Positions 1 to 11,596 of a stretch of DNA of 64,000 nt are shown piece by piece. The position numbers and the translations under genes were made by a program. Position 1 is the stretch's first letter. Each line of letters opens with the position of its first letter. The stretch lies in assembly GCF_004210375.1 (NCBI RefSeq), contig NC_134833.1, positions 147,800,127 through 147,864,126 of the forward strand, in the 5' to 3' direction. This DNA is from Tachypleus tridentatus (lineage: Eukaryota > Arthropoda > Merostomata > Xiphosura > Limulidae). The notes under the pieces are model-generated. The model did no database searches. It was not told the DNA's origin and was given only the letters and a program-made list of their open reading frames with translations.

Positions 1-2680
1 CTTGTGTATATGGGAGACAGTTCGCAACTTCTCAGGATACATTACAAGTATATCTGCTGACAGTTCTTAAAGTTATATTTATAAATTACATCAACAAAGA
101 TATAATCAAACCTTCAGAATTAGCAATCGTGAAAATTGGGTGCTTGTTACAAGGACAGAACTTAAAATTCTACTGTATGATAAACAAAGGTTTGTTGTAT
201 GTATTATAGTTATTTTATAATTGTATGGATTTGGGATACCAAAGTCGGAATTTTTTATTGGTTTTTGTTTAAAATTAGAACAAATTGATGACAAAGACCA
301 TTATAATGTAATCTATATTGACTCTTTTAAAGTTAGAACAAATTGATGACAAAGAGCGTTATAAAGACCATCTTTATTGTCTCTGAAGTTAAAACAATTT
401 GACGAGAGTTGAGGGTTGTTACATCTCCATTATCTCTCTAAATCTTAATTGTAGTTAACGACACATCTTTAATCAGTAAACTTATGCTTCTAATCTTTAC
501 TTTGTTCCACAGATTTGTTTGATAATACTACTACCCTTACCCTTATTCTTCTGCGGTGATAAGCGAACGCAGACTAAGTAGAATCAGTTTGTGGTTTTTG
601 ATCTACTGCACTACACGTGCACAAGGGTGTGTTATTTTAAGTAAATATGACACCTAACAGAACATTTAAGTGTTACTTAATGGTCATGTGGGCCATGTAA
701 ATTCAAATATTACAAAACGGCAATGATGGCCATAAACATACAAATATTACGTAACGGTAATTCTGGTCATATAAGTTATGTACTGTATTTGAAGTTTTTA
801 GGAACTGCACCTTCCTGGAGTTTAGTATTATATGAGGTTTTATTAATATATTTTAAACGTGTAGTAAAAGTTTGGTGAAACGGAGAGAGCCTCGAGGCAA
901 CAGCTAGTACGTTTCGTGATCCTTTGATTACGTGTCCACTTTTGTCTCTGTACTGATGGTCTAGTTAATAATATTGCTAATGTATCTAATTATATTGCTT
1001 TTAAAATACTTATTTATTAGTAAATTTTAGCTATAGATTTTGTTTCGCTTTATTAACTTAATATAAGTATTTGGGACTAACCTGAATCTCCTAAGCTGGT
1101 CTAATCTCGTGAGATATTATTGAAATTAAGGCCGAAAATGATACTTTTTATAAAAAAGAACGTTAGACAAAGACATAAAATTGTCTATACTTATAAAAGG
1201 TTTATTTGTTTTTTTTAGATTCATTCTAAGTAGGTAGCTTGCTTTGATCTTAAGTTAATATTAATGTAATTTGTATATTACATGTATCATTAATAACTGT
1301 TACCTTCGGCTGTTATAATCGCAATAATTAATATTTTCACTTTTTGGGCGAAATTTTCTGAAAAGACACATTTATCTAAGCCTTCAAAGTGTTATTTTAG
1401 AATACCTTAAGATACACAAAGAACAACACAGTTCTGAAGAATGCGTTTTTATTTCCATTGTCTTACTAAAATATTTTCATTTTCATTGAAAGTATGTCTA
1501 ATTCGTTAGCATTTTGAGTCTCGAGTTATTTTATTTACAGGATTGGTTATGTAAAACTATATTATTCATCAATAATATTGGAATTGGAAGTTCATAAAAT
1601 GTATCCTACTACATTCCAGGATCACAGTTTCTGTTTTCAGTAAGGATTCCCCGTTCAGACTTTACTACTTGATAGGTTGTGGTAAGTATTTGAGAATAAT
1701 ACGAATCTTATTTTATTTTTTTGTTGTACCTTGCTATGATGGGTTTAGTTTTAAGCCTCAGCTACTTGACATCTTTAATTAACTGGTACTATATTAACTA
1801 CTTAATTTAACTCTTCTTACATGAAGCTTAAACATCATAGAACTATTGTTTAAGCAGTTTCAACATCATTATTATTACCGTTTTGTTTTCATCCATGTAT
1901 GTGTGTGTTTATCACCAATATTTCTCGAAAACAGTTGGGTAGATTTAAACGAAAGTTAGTATACAATTGGACTATAACCCAACATAGAAGTGATTAATAT
2001 TTGGAGAGTCGATGTCAAAGGTAACAGCGAGTTCACGAAAAAAAAATCATATTTGTTACCATGAAGACCGATTTTGTACACTATTTCGTTTTTATATCTT
2101 ATACAAAAAACGAACGGATTTGTTAAAACCTTTATAATCATATGTGGAATGTTATTACCTATTGTTCGTTGATGTTCATAACGATAAACATTCAGACACA
2201 TTTTCATATGTTTTAAGGACCAAATATGGTCAAGGACATTTAGGTACTGGTATTATTGTTTTATTATTGACTGAGTTAAAGGTATTGCGTTGAGCAGGTT
2301 ACAAAATCGTAATTTAGAATGCACTTGATAACTGATAAATTTAACGCCATCCTTTTGTTTCGCTTTAAAACATCCTATACTTATCAATCTGATTTAGAAA
2401 CATTGTTGTAGAGCAGCACTTGGTTGAGTGAGGCCTGTTTCTTGGAAAAATAACGTTATTTAAACAAACCTGTTTCTTTTATAAACAATACAAAACATGG
2501 AAACGTACCAACTTTATGGGATTAATATAAAACAGTACACTGAATATTTGGTTTGCGAGTTATTTTTATACTCTTGGTAAACATGATAATGTTTTGTTTA
2601 TAATAAGAAGCCTTGACTATACCATTTCTTTCCAACTTGAGAAAAAAAGATTGTTTAGTCTCAATTGTTAAGTTGGTTAA
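1..2680. other. AT-rich left spacer, unit 1
   Basis: No convincing gene. The only splice-like structure is near 1526-1690, where an acceptor-like tract (ttattttatttacag) precedes about 140 bp ending at a gtaagt donor-like site. In units 2 and 4 one frame stays open across this block; here and in unit 3 an indel breaks it. Several short ORFs exist, but they are not preserved between copies. Confidence 0.5.
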
Positions 2681-2689
2681 AAATAACGA

Positions 2690-5600
2690 TATGGATGTTA
2701 GATAGATACAAAATTATGAAAAAAATAGATATATGAAGTTCAGATTGCAAGTCGATGAAGAATATAGATATGGGTGAGAAGTGGTCGGTAATATAATGAC
2801 GAATAGGAATTTGGGTGTGAAATAGTTAGCAAGACGATTAAAAATAGAGATGTGGATGTCAAGCAGTCGGTAAGATAATGCAAAATGGAGATGTGAGGGA
2901 TAAGTAGTTAGAAAATAGGTGAAGAATAAATATTTGATGTCAAATAGTTAGCGAGACGATAAACAATAGAGATGTGGATGTTAAACAGTTAAAAAGTAGT
3001 GAAGAAAAATGATGTTGGAGCCAGATAGTTATAAAAATATGAATAATATATATACGAATTTCAAATAGTAACAAGATGAAGAATGGAGATCCGATTGGAA
3101 AGTGGTGGGTGATAGAAGAAAGAATATAGATTTGGGAGTCTAATAGATAGAAGGACAAGAATAGAGATTTGAGTGTCAAATAGTCAGCAAGACGATGAAA
3201 AATAGAGACCTGGATGTCAAGCGGTCGGTAAGATATTGCTAAATGAAGGTGCGAGGGTTAAATATTTAGAAAAAAAAGGTAAATAATGGAGATTCGGATG
3301 TCAAATAATTTGCAAGACGATAAACAAGAGAGATGTGGGCGTGAAACAGTTAAATGGTAGGTGAACAATAAAAATATGGAAGCGAGATAGTTATAAAAAT
3401 ATGAAGAGTCGATTGATGAATTTCAAGTAGCTAGACGAAGAAGAGAAGAGATCTGGGTGGGAAGTGGTGGATAATACAACTAATAGTAGTGTTTTGGGGG
3501 TTACTTTGATAGAAGGACAAGATTGGATATTCGGGTGTCAAATAGTAAGAAATGCGACGAAGAATAGAGATTTACATGTCAAATAGTTGAAACGTAGGTG
3601 AAGAATAACGATATAAAAGTCAGATAGCTACAAAAATATGAAGAATAGATATATGAAGCTCAAATAGCAAGACGATGAAAAATACAGTACTGGGTAGCAA
3701 GTGGTCTTTAATACAAAAAATAGAAATTTGGGTGTTAAATAGAAAGGAGGACAAAAATAGAGATTTGGGTGTCAAATAGTTAGCAAGACGATGAAGAACA
3801 GAGTATGAATAGATATTCGGATGTCTTATAATTAGCAAAGCAATGAAGAATAAAGATATGGATGTCAAAGAGTTAAAAAGTAGATGAACAATAAAGATGT
3901 GGAAGCAAGATGGTTATAAAAATATGAAAAATAGATATATGAATTTTAAATAGCAAGATGAAGAAGAATAGAGATGTGGGTGGATGTTGTGGGTAATACA
4001 TTGAAGAATAGAGATTTGGGTGATAGATATATAGAATGGGAAGAATAGAGATTTGAGTATCAAATAGTTAGAAAGAGGATGTAAAATAGATACTTGGATG
4101 CCAAGTTGTGGAAACATAATGCAAAATGGAGATCTGAGAAATAAATATTTAAAAAAAGGTAAGAATAGATATTTCTACATCCAATACTAAGCAAGACGAC
4201 GAAGAATAAAGATACGGATGTGAAACAATTAAAAGTTATTTGAAAAATAAAGATCTGGATGCCAGATTTTATATAAAACGTGAATGAGAGGTCTATGAAT
4301 TTCAAATAGTAAAACGAAGAAGAATAGAAGTATGGATGGGAAGTGGTGAATAATACAACGAAGAATAGAGATTTGGGTGTTAGATATATAGAATGGCAAG
4401 AATAGATATTTGAATGTGAAATAGTTAGAAAGAGTTCAAGAATGGAGACTTGGATGTCAACGTTCAATAAGATAATGCAGAATGAAGATCTGAGGAATAA
4501 ATACAAAGAAAAATGTATAAACACAACGAAGAATAAGTATTAGGGTGTGAGATATATAGAATGGCAAAATAGATATTTGAATGTTAAATAGTTAGGAAAA
4601 CATTCAAGAATAGAGACCTGGATGTCAAGCATTGAGTAAGATAATGCAAAATGGAAATCTCAGGAATGAATTCTTAGTAAAGAGTATCACTAAAGATTTG
4701 GATCTCAAACAATTAGCCAGGCAATGACGAATATAGATATGGATGTCAAACAGTTAAAAGAAATGGTTTGTTTGTTTTGGAATTTCGCACAAAGCTACTC
4801 GAGGGCTATCTGTGCTAGCCGTCACTAATTTAACAGTGTAAGACCAGAGGGAAGGCAGCTAGTTATCACCACCCACCGCCAACTCTTGGGCTACTCTTTT
4901 ACCAACGAATAGTAAGATTGACCGTCACATTATAACGCCCTTACGGCTGAAAGGGCGAGCATGTTTGGCGCGACTCAGGCGCGAACCCGCGACCCTCAGA
5001 TTACGAAGCGCACGCCTTAACTCGCTAGGCCATGCCAGACCCAAAAGAAATGGAAAATAAAGATTTGGATGCCATGCCTTTGTAAAAATATGATGAAGAG
5101 CATATGAATTTGAAATAGCAAGACGAAAAAAAAATAAAGATGTGGGTGGGAAGTGGTTGGTAATAGAAAGAAGAATAGAGGTTTGGGTGTTAGATATGTA
5201 AAATGAGAAGAATAGAGATTTGGGTGTGAATTAGTTAGGAGAGGATAAGAAAAAAGAGACCTGGATATCGTGCGGTCGATAAGATAATGCAAAATGGAGA
5301 TATGAGGAATAAATGCTTAGAGAGAAGGAAAGAATAGAGATTATGATGTTAAATACATAGCAAGAGATGAAGAATAGAGATATAGAGGTCACACAGTTAA
5401 AATGCCGTTGAAGAGTAAAATCTGAATGCTAGATTTTTATAAAATTATGAAGAATAGATATATGATTATAAAATAGCAAGACGAAGAAGAATGGAGATGT
5501 GGGTGGGAACTTGTTGGTTATATAACGAAGAATAGAGATTTGCGTGTCAGATATACAGAAGGAGAAAAATATATATTTGGTTGTTAAATAGATAGCAAGA

Positions 5601-7130
5601 CGATGAAGAATAGGGACGAAGGTCAAGCAGTGAGTAATTTAATGCAAAATGGATATATAATAAATAAATTCTTAGAAAAAAGGTTTGAATAGAGATGTGG
5701 AACTCAAATACTTATGAAAGTGTTGAAAAAGAGAGATATGGATGTCAAACAGTTAAAATAAAGGTGAAAAATAAGATTTGCATGACAGATTTTTATAGAA
5801 TATGAAGAATAGATATATGAATTTCAAATAGCAAGACGAAGAAGAATAGAGATGTGTGTAGGAATTGGTGGGAAATACAACAAAGAATAGATATGTGGGT
5901 GTTAGATACACTGAATGGTAAAAATCGAGATTTGAGTTTGAAATTGTTAGGAAGAGGATGAAAAATAGAGACCTGTATATCATGTGGTTGGCAAGATAAT
6001 GCAAAATAAAGATCTGAGGAATAAATGCTCAGAAAAATGTATGAATAAAGATGATTTGGATCTCAAACAATTAGCAAAGCAATGAAGAATAGAGATATGG
6101 ATGACAAACAGTTAAAACATAGATGAAAAATAAAGAATTGGATGGAAGATTTTTACAAAATATGAAGGATAGATATATAAATTTCAAATAGCAAGACGTA
6201 GAAGAATAGAGATATGGGTGGAAGTGGTCAGTAATACATTGAAGAATAGAAATTCGGGTGATAGATATATAGAATGGCAAGAATAGAGAGTTGAGTATCA
6301 AATGGTTAGGAAGAGGATGAAATAGAAAGACTTGCATGTCAAGTGGTGGGAAGGGAATGCAAAATGCAGATCTGAGGAATAAGTGCTTTGAAAAAAATGT
6401 AAGAATAGAGATTATGATGTTAAGTGCACAGCAAGACGAAGAAGAATAGAGTTGTGGGTGGGAATTTATGGGTAATACAACAAAGAATAGATAATTGGGT
6501 GTTAGATATATAGAATGACAAGAATTGAGATTTCACTGTCAAATAATTAGGAAAAGGATGAAAAATATAGACCTTGATATCATGCAGTCAGTAAGATAAT
6601 ACAAACTGGAGATCTGAGGAATAAATAGAGAAAAAAGGGAAGAACAGATTTCTACATACAATACTTATGAGGACGAAAAAGAATAGTATTATGGATGTGA
6701 AACAATTAAAAGTTATGTGAAAAATAAAAACCGGATGCCAGATTATAATAAAACTGTGAAGGACAGGTTGATGAATTTCAAATAGTAAAACGACGAAGAA
6801 TAGATGCGAAGTGGTGAATGTTGGATATACAGAATGGCAAGAATAGATATTTGAATGTTCACGAATGAAGACTGATATCAACGTTCGGTTCGATAATTCA
6901 AAACGGAATGAGGAATAAATGCTGAGAAAAAAAAAATGTAAGAATAGAGATTATGATACCAGATACATAGCAAGACGAAGAAGAATAAAGACATGGGTGT
7001 CTAACAGTTAAAAAATATGATTTGGATGCGATGTTTTTGTAAAATTATGACATGTACAATTCAAAGAGCAAGACAAAGAAAAATAGACATTAGGTTGTGA
7101 ATTAGATAACACAAAAATGGATATCTGAGG
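2690..7130. repeat. Purine-rich degenerate satellite, unit 1
   Basis: About 4.4 kb of diverged tandem repeats. Monomers of roughly 55-60 bp carry cores such as aatagagat, tggatgtcaaa and agcaagacgatgaag. A higher-order period of about 360 bp shows in the spacing of the gatgtcaaacagttaaaa type monomer (near 2970, 3330, 3860, 4220, 5390, 5750, 6105). The many Phe/Leu/Ser-rich ORFs on the minus strand are translations of the repeat, not genes. A SINE interrupts it at 4767-5042. Confidence 0.85.
4767..5042 (-). mobile_element. tRNA-derived SINE with 11-bp target duplication
   Basis: A 276-bp element reading on the minus strand. The tRNA-like head is at the right end, with an A-box-like tggcctagcgagtt and a B-box-like gggttcgcgcc, followed by a body ending in a GTTT-type tail (gtttgtttgtttt on the plus strand at the left). 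It is flanked by an 11-bp direct repeat aaaagaaatgg at 4756-4766 and 5043-5053. Unit 3 has the same insertion. Unit 4 has the uninterrupted site at 62661-62671, which proves the boundaries. Confidence 0.9.
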
Positions 7131-7425
7131 AATATAATGCTTAGAAAAACTCTGTAATAATTGTATCAGAGTGTGTGAAGGAAAGTATTCCGGTTTTAAA
7201 GCGAAGTTTGTAATAGGTTGTTTGAGAAGGAATAGAAATACAGACCGATACACAATTGGTTACGTATGTACATTTCGGGTATCAACACTGGATTACAGTA
7301 ACTGTAGATGCATCTTTTCTTTATTACAATGAAGACTTTACGTGGTGCTGTTGAATGAAGTTTCATTAACCAAGGAAAAACTTCCGAAACACCAGTTCTT
7401 AAACAACTTTAAAGAATTGTACAAT

Positions 7426-7431
7426 TTTAAT
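7426..7431 (-). terminator. Possible polyadenylation signal ATTAAA, unit 1
   Basis: ATTAAA on the minus strand, about 80 bp past the ancestral stop of the repeat-protein gene (tcattaa near 7511). The AATAAA present in units 2 and 4 is mutated here (the plus strand reads caatatttcactaaa). Weak evidence. Confidence 0.3.
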
Positions 7432-7513
7432 TTATACAGATAATACAAATGTTACAAATGAGCGAATGACACCACAATATTTCACTAAAAAGAGTTCATA
7501 GTTCTAGTTAATG

Positions 7514-9156
7514 ACCTTCCGTTGGAGAGACCGTGCTATCGCCTTCGCCAGCCTCCCGACGCCGACGTTCTACACCTCCCGTTGGAGAGACCGTGCTAGC
7601 GCCTTCGCCAGCCTCCCGACGCCGACGTTCTACACCTTCCGTTGGAGAGACCGTGCTAGCGCCTTCGCCAGCCTCCCGACGCCGACGTTCTACACCTCCC
7701 GTTGGAGAGACCGTGCTAGCGCCTTCCCCAGCCTCCCGACGCCGACGTTCTACACCTCCCGTTGGAGAGACCGTGCTAGCGCCTTCGCCAGCCTCCCGAC
7801 GCCGACGTTCTACACCTTCCGTTGAGAGACCGTGCTAGCGCCTTCGCCAGCCTCCCGACGCCGACGTTCTACACCTCCCGTTGGAGAGACCGTGCTAGCG
7901 CCTTCGCCAGCCTCCCGACGCCGACGTTTTACACCTTCCGTTGAGAGACCGTGCTAGCGCCTTCGCCAGCCTCCCGACGCCGACGTTCTACACCTTCCGT
8001 TGAGAGACCGTGCTAGCGCCTTCGCCAGCCTCCCGACGCCGACGTTCTACACCTTCCGTTGAGAGACCGTGCTAGCGCCTTCGCCAGCCTCCCGACGCCG
8101 ACGTTCTACACCTTCCGTTGGAGACCGTGCTAGCGCCTTCGCCAGCCTCCCGACGCCGACGTTCTACACCTTCCGTTGGAGAGACCGTGCTAGCGCCTTC
8201 GCCAGCCTCCCGACGCCGACACCTTCCGTTGGAGAGACCGTGCTAGCGCCTTCGCCAGCCTCCCGACGCCGACGTTCTACACCTTCCGTTGAGAGACCGT
8301 GCTAGCGCCTTCGCCAGCCTCCCGACGCCGACACCTTCCGTTGAGAGACCGTGCTAGCGCCTTCGCCAGCCTCCCGACGCCGACGTTCTACACCTTCCGT
8401 TGAGAGACCGTGCTAGCGCCTTCGCCAGCCTCCCGACGCCGACGTTCTACACCTTCCGTTGAGAGACCGTGCTAGCGCCTTCGCCAGCCTCCCGACGCCG
8501 ACGTTCTACACCTTCCGTTGGAGACCGTGCTAGCGCCTTCGCCAGCCTCCCGACGCCGACGTTCTACACCATCCGTTGAGAGACCGTGCTAGCGCCTTCG
8601 CCAGCCTCCCGACGCCGACGTTCTACACCTTCCGTTGAGAGACCGTGCTAGCGCCTTCGCCAGCCTCCCGACGCCGACGTTCTACACCTTCCGTTGGAGA
8701 CCGTGCTAGCGCCTTCGCCAGCCTCCCGACGCCGACGTTCTACACCTTCCGTTGAGAGACCGTGCTAGCGCCTTCGCCAGCCTCCCGACGCCGACGTTCT
8801 ACACCTTCCGTTGGAGAGACCGTGCTAGCGCCTTCGCCAGCCTCCCGACGCCGACGTTCTACACCTTCCGTTGGAGAGACCGTGCTAGCGCCTTCGCCAG
8901 CCTCCCGACGCCGACGTTCTACACCTTCCGTTGGAGAGACCGCGCCTTCGCCAGCCTCCCGACGCCGACGTTCTACACCTTCCGTTGGAGAGACCGTGCT
9001 AGCGCCTTCGCCAGCCTCCCGACGCCGACGTTCTACACCTTCCGTTGGAGAGACCGTGCTAGCGCCTTCGCCAGCCTCCCGACGACGACGTTCTACACCT
9101 TCCGTTGGAAAGACCGTGGTAGCGCCTTCGCCAGCATCGCGACGCTGACGTTCTAA
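7514..9156 (-). repeat. 60-bp GC-rich coding minisatellite, 28 repeats, unit 1
   Basis: Twenty-eight head-to-tail copies of a 60-bp unit starting ccttccgttggagagaccg (plus strand). Many copies are 59 bp (gttgagag, one G lost), a few are 58 bp (gttggagacc), 57 bp or about 51 bp. The contrast with the AT-rich surroundings is striking. On the minus strand each full unit encodes one 20-residue repeat of the secreted protein. The block from 7514 to about 8743 is out of frame with the start codon and behaves as a non-coding minisatellite. Confidence 0.95.
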
Positions 9157-9282
9157 ATCACCAATCATTTGGTTATCGTCGGTAACGAATACCGTGGATG
9201 TAGATCGTTCTGTAGGATAAAAATGCAGTGACGTGAAGTTAAAATATAAAAACAAAATTGCTAATAAAATATTATACTCCAT
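8740..9282 (-). CDS. Secreted tandem-repeat protein with tetra-arginine sites, unit 1 copy (truncated)
   Basis: 180 residues, single exon, minus strand. Residues 1-20 form a signal peptide (MEYN start, hydrophobic ILLAILFLYF core), followed by a short Thr/Asp-rich spacer with VFVTDDNQM. Next come about seven 20-residue repeats: an acidic 16-mer of the type EAGEGASTVSPTEGVE followed by four Arg (the first site is RQRR). The Arg runs fit furin-type cleavage, so the product may be a peptide precursor; this is inference. The ATG was chosen because it begins the signal peptide, lies about 70 bp after a TATA box and is conserved in units 2 and 3. The ORF ends at the first 59-bp repeat met from the N-terminus, which shifts the frame to SQRKV and stop; the remaining 21 repeats are not translated in frame. 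I know no named family that matches. Confidence 0.65.
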   Translation of the reverse strand: MEYNILLAILFLYFNFTSLHFYPTERSTSTVFVTDDNQMIGDLERQRRDAGEGATTVFPTEGVERRRREAGEGASTVSPTEGVERRRREAGEGASTVSPTEGVERRRREAGEGAVSPTEGVERRRREAGEGASTVSPTEGVERRRREAGEGASTVSPTEGVERRRREAGEGASTVSQRKV

Positions 9283-9351
9283 CGTTTCGACAATCTAAAA
9301 TACGTATAAAATAACTAAAACTATAAACATTTTTTTCTTCTCATGTGCTGT

Positions 9352-9359
9352 TATTTATA
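9352..9359 (-). promoter_or_regulatory. TATA box of the repeat-protein gene, unit 1
   Basis: TATAAATA on the minus strand, about 70 bp upstream of the ATG at 9282. This places a likely start site about 30 bp downstream and leaves a 5' UTR of about 40 nt. The box and its surroundings are conserved in units 2 and 3. A gcatgcgca palindromic motif lies about 50 bp farther upstream (near 9400). Confidence 0.65.
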
Positions 9360-9582
9360 CAACTCGTCTTTGATGAATTTTGACAGCTCTGAAATTGCGC
9401 ATGCTCATAAATATGCCGTAGATAGAACAGACCGTATGCATTGTATGATAAAGGGAGGTAAAGATGATTGCTGGCCTCTTTCCCTATACATAGGTTCCTT
9501 ACTATGTGCATATTGGGAATATTCTCTAAACAGTAGTATAATTATAGTTGATTTCGCTATGTACGGATGGCACGGACACTAG

Positions 9583-10138
9583 TTTTAAAGTAATACAAAA
9601 CTCATCTAGATTTTCTGATCCAAATGTCATGAAAAAGGTACATATAGTGTCTTACCTACCGTAATCGCTCTTTTATAAGAAAGATACACTTTCTATTAAC
9701 TCATAGAGCGAAATCCTATACATGAGCTTTGACCGTTATGTTTATTATAATACTATGTTAAAGTCTGGAATCTATAAAATACATTTTACAACCAACTAAC
9801 CCTCGTATATTATCTTACAAAAATAGTAAACAAACATATACAACGAAAAACCAAATTATAGGTCAGTCGACAATTAGAACTGGGTACTGAACTTAAAAAG
9901 AAAAACAAAAAGGATTGAAACTGACAAAACACAGGAACCCAGATTTTGTATTCATAAAATATTGTAAATTATTCATAAAAGAAATATTTTAAGGTTGCCT
10001 GGTTAAAAACTATAACGATTCTAATGAAATTCCGAGATAGCTATACACAAAGTGAGTTCCTAATATCAGTCATCCCTTAAATAATGTCTGATTTGAGATT
10101 CAGTAAAGGAGAAAGGATTTCATACGCTTTTAATGTTA
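9583..10138. other. Spacer between the repeat-protein promoter and mariner, unit 1
   Basis: AT-rich sequence with no supported gene. It is the upstream region of the minus-strand repeat-protein gene. The homologous stretch in unit 2 received two retroelement insertions, after the bases equivalent to about 9510 and 9920. Confidence 0.5.
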
Positions 10139-11055
10139 TTTAATTAATAATGTATGTTCCATTATTATTAATTACTCCCTGCCAACGATTCACAAGCTTC
10201 TGAACGCAACTTCCATAAAATTGTTGGGGTTTGGAGGAAACCAATGTAGAGATGGTAGTTTTGAGATGTTCATATGTTCCAAGCTCTTTTCCATCAAGAA
10301 AATTCTGCAAACTTCAGAAGAGATGATAATCAGATGAAGCAAATTCTGGAGAATAAGGAGAATGATGGAAGTTTTAACCACTTTATCTCTTAAATTTTTG
10401 CAGATGTAATCCTTGTTGTATGGGGCCGTGCATTATCTTGGTGTAACACAACACCTTTACGATTGACCAAAATAGGCTTCTTATCTTTTAGTGCAACATG
10501 CAAGCGCACTAACTGTTTTGACAATAGAAGTCTGAAGTAATCGTTACATTGAGTGGCACCAACTCAAAGTAGATCACACCAACGATATTTCACCAAATGC
10601 TTAACAAGGCTTTCCTAGGGTCTAAGTCCATTTTGGGCTGTGCTTTAGCCAGTTTACCTGCACTGATCCATTATCTGCGGCACTTAAAAACTGTTACAAA
10701 ATATCCATTTCTCATTCATCTCCAGTCACTAACCTGTCCAAAAACGGTGAGTTACGTTCACGAGAAGACAGATTAGTACAAATGTCCATTCTTGTTTTAA
10801 TGTTGGCTTCTGTCAAATCATGGGGAACCTACGTTTCATGAGTTGACACCTTTCCAAGCTGTTGCAAATGACGGTGAACTATTGAATGGGTTGAATTAAG
10901 CTTCTGTGCTAGTTCTCCAACTGTAACAGCACAATCTTCATCAAGTGCACCAGCAGAAAGTCAGGAAATAAACTCAACAGGACGACCTGAACATAGCGCT
11001 TTACTTAAGCTGTAGACACATCCATCTTCATAAGAGTTTATTTTATTGATGATCT
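10139..11055 (-). pseudogene. Mariner-family transposase relic, unit 1
   Basis: Conceptual minus-strand translation in shifting frames gives a mariner transposase in the correct order. The helix-turn-helix part (GRPVEFIS, then VTVGELAQKLNSTHS and VHRHLQQLGKVST) lies near 10840-11000. The first catalytic Asp is in TGDE at 10715-10726, the second in HQDNARPH at 10420-10443, and the third in PEFASSDYHL near 10322-10351, about 34-35 residues after the second as in D,D34D mariners. The C-terminus (LVNRWQGVINNNGTYI) ends near 10139. Several stops and frameshifts make it dead. No terminal inverted repeats were recognised. Confidence 0.85.
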
Positions 11056-11069
11056 GAAAAAGTGGATAC

Positions 11070-11588
11070 GTCTTAGTATATATTGTAGTCATTACAACAT
11101 TCTAAAAAGACAGAAATGGTGATCCACTTCTGTATTAAATTTTGGGACATTGCTAATGGGTTAACCTGATAAAAATGAATTATTTTCCTTCTGAAGTGTT
11201 CAGTATTCGGTGAAGTGGCATGTCCTTTTATATCTCTGTCTGGTTCGGTTCCATTTTACAAGTTTATTAACTAGTTCTACCTGGCTTTTGTGTTTAGTGA
11301 TGTTTCGTAGTTGTTAGGTTAAATACTAATTACATTATTTTGTATGTTAAGTATTTTAAACATAATTTACAGGACATAAAATGCAAGCTCACATTATTTA
11401 GAGCTGTATTTTTTGTTCTAGAAAAATATAATACGGGACTTAAGTGTTGTAAGTCCAAAAATTTACTTACCTAACCGAGGGACAATTACACATTGGACAA
11501 ATTGTGTTATTCTAGTTTAGAACAAACCTAAGACGCTACCAATATATTTGAAACTTTCAATATAGTCATAATTAAAATATCTTTAATT
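11070..11588. other. AT-rich spacer left of the hAT element, unit 1
   Basis: No gene seen. The last 100 bases before 11589 are present here but deleted in unit 3, taking the left target duplication with them. Confidence 0.5.
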
Positions 11589-11596
11589 CACTAAAG

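Noticed and set aside
4960..5042. Functional tRNA gene
   Set aside because: The tRNA-like A and B boxes belong to the SINE head. No complete cloverleaf could be drawn, and a SINE body with target duplication follows.
2940..7253. Numerous minus-strand Phe/Leu/Ser-rich ORFs of 60-154 residues in the satellite blocks
   Set aside because: They are translations of the purine-rich repeat, start at arbitrary places and change with every indel between units.
7008..7253. Minus-strand ORF with KQPITNFALKPEYFPSHTLI, repeated in other units
   Set aside because: It lies in the 3' region of the repeat gene, its start shifts between units, and the conservation equals that of the surrounding non-coding DNA.
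7511..9156. Plus-strand ORFs across the 60-bp arrays (frames with RWRDRASAFASL and PASRRRRSTPSVGET repeats)
   Set aside because: A 60-bp unit keeps several frames open at once. Only the minus-strand frame has a signal peptide, TATA box, conserved start and natural stop. The Arg/Pro-rich plus-strand frame looks attractive but has no leader or promoter.
7514..9156. CRISPR array
   Set aside because: The 60-bp units are contiguous repeats with no unique spacers, and the context is eukaryotic.
9343..9582. Plus-strand ORF overlapping the repeat-gene promoter (SEIAHAHKYAV, GWHGH)
   Set aside because: It spans the TATA region of the opposite-strand gene, is interrupted by the LINE in unit 2 and shows no recognisable domain.
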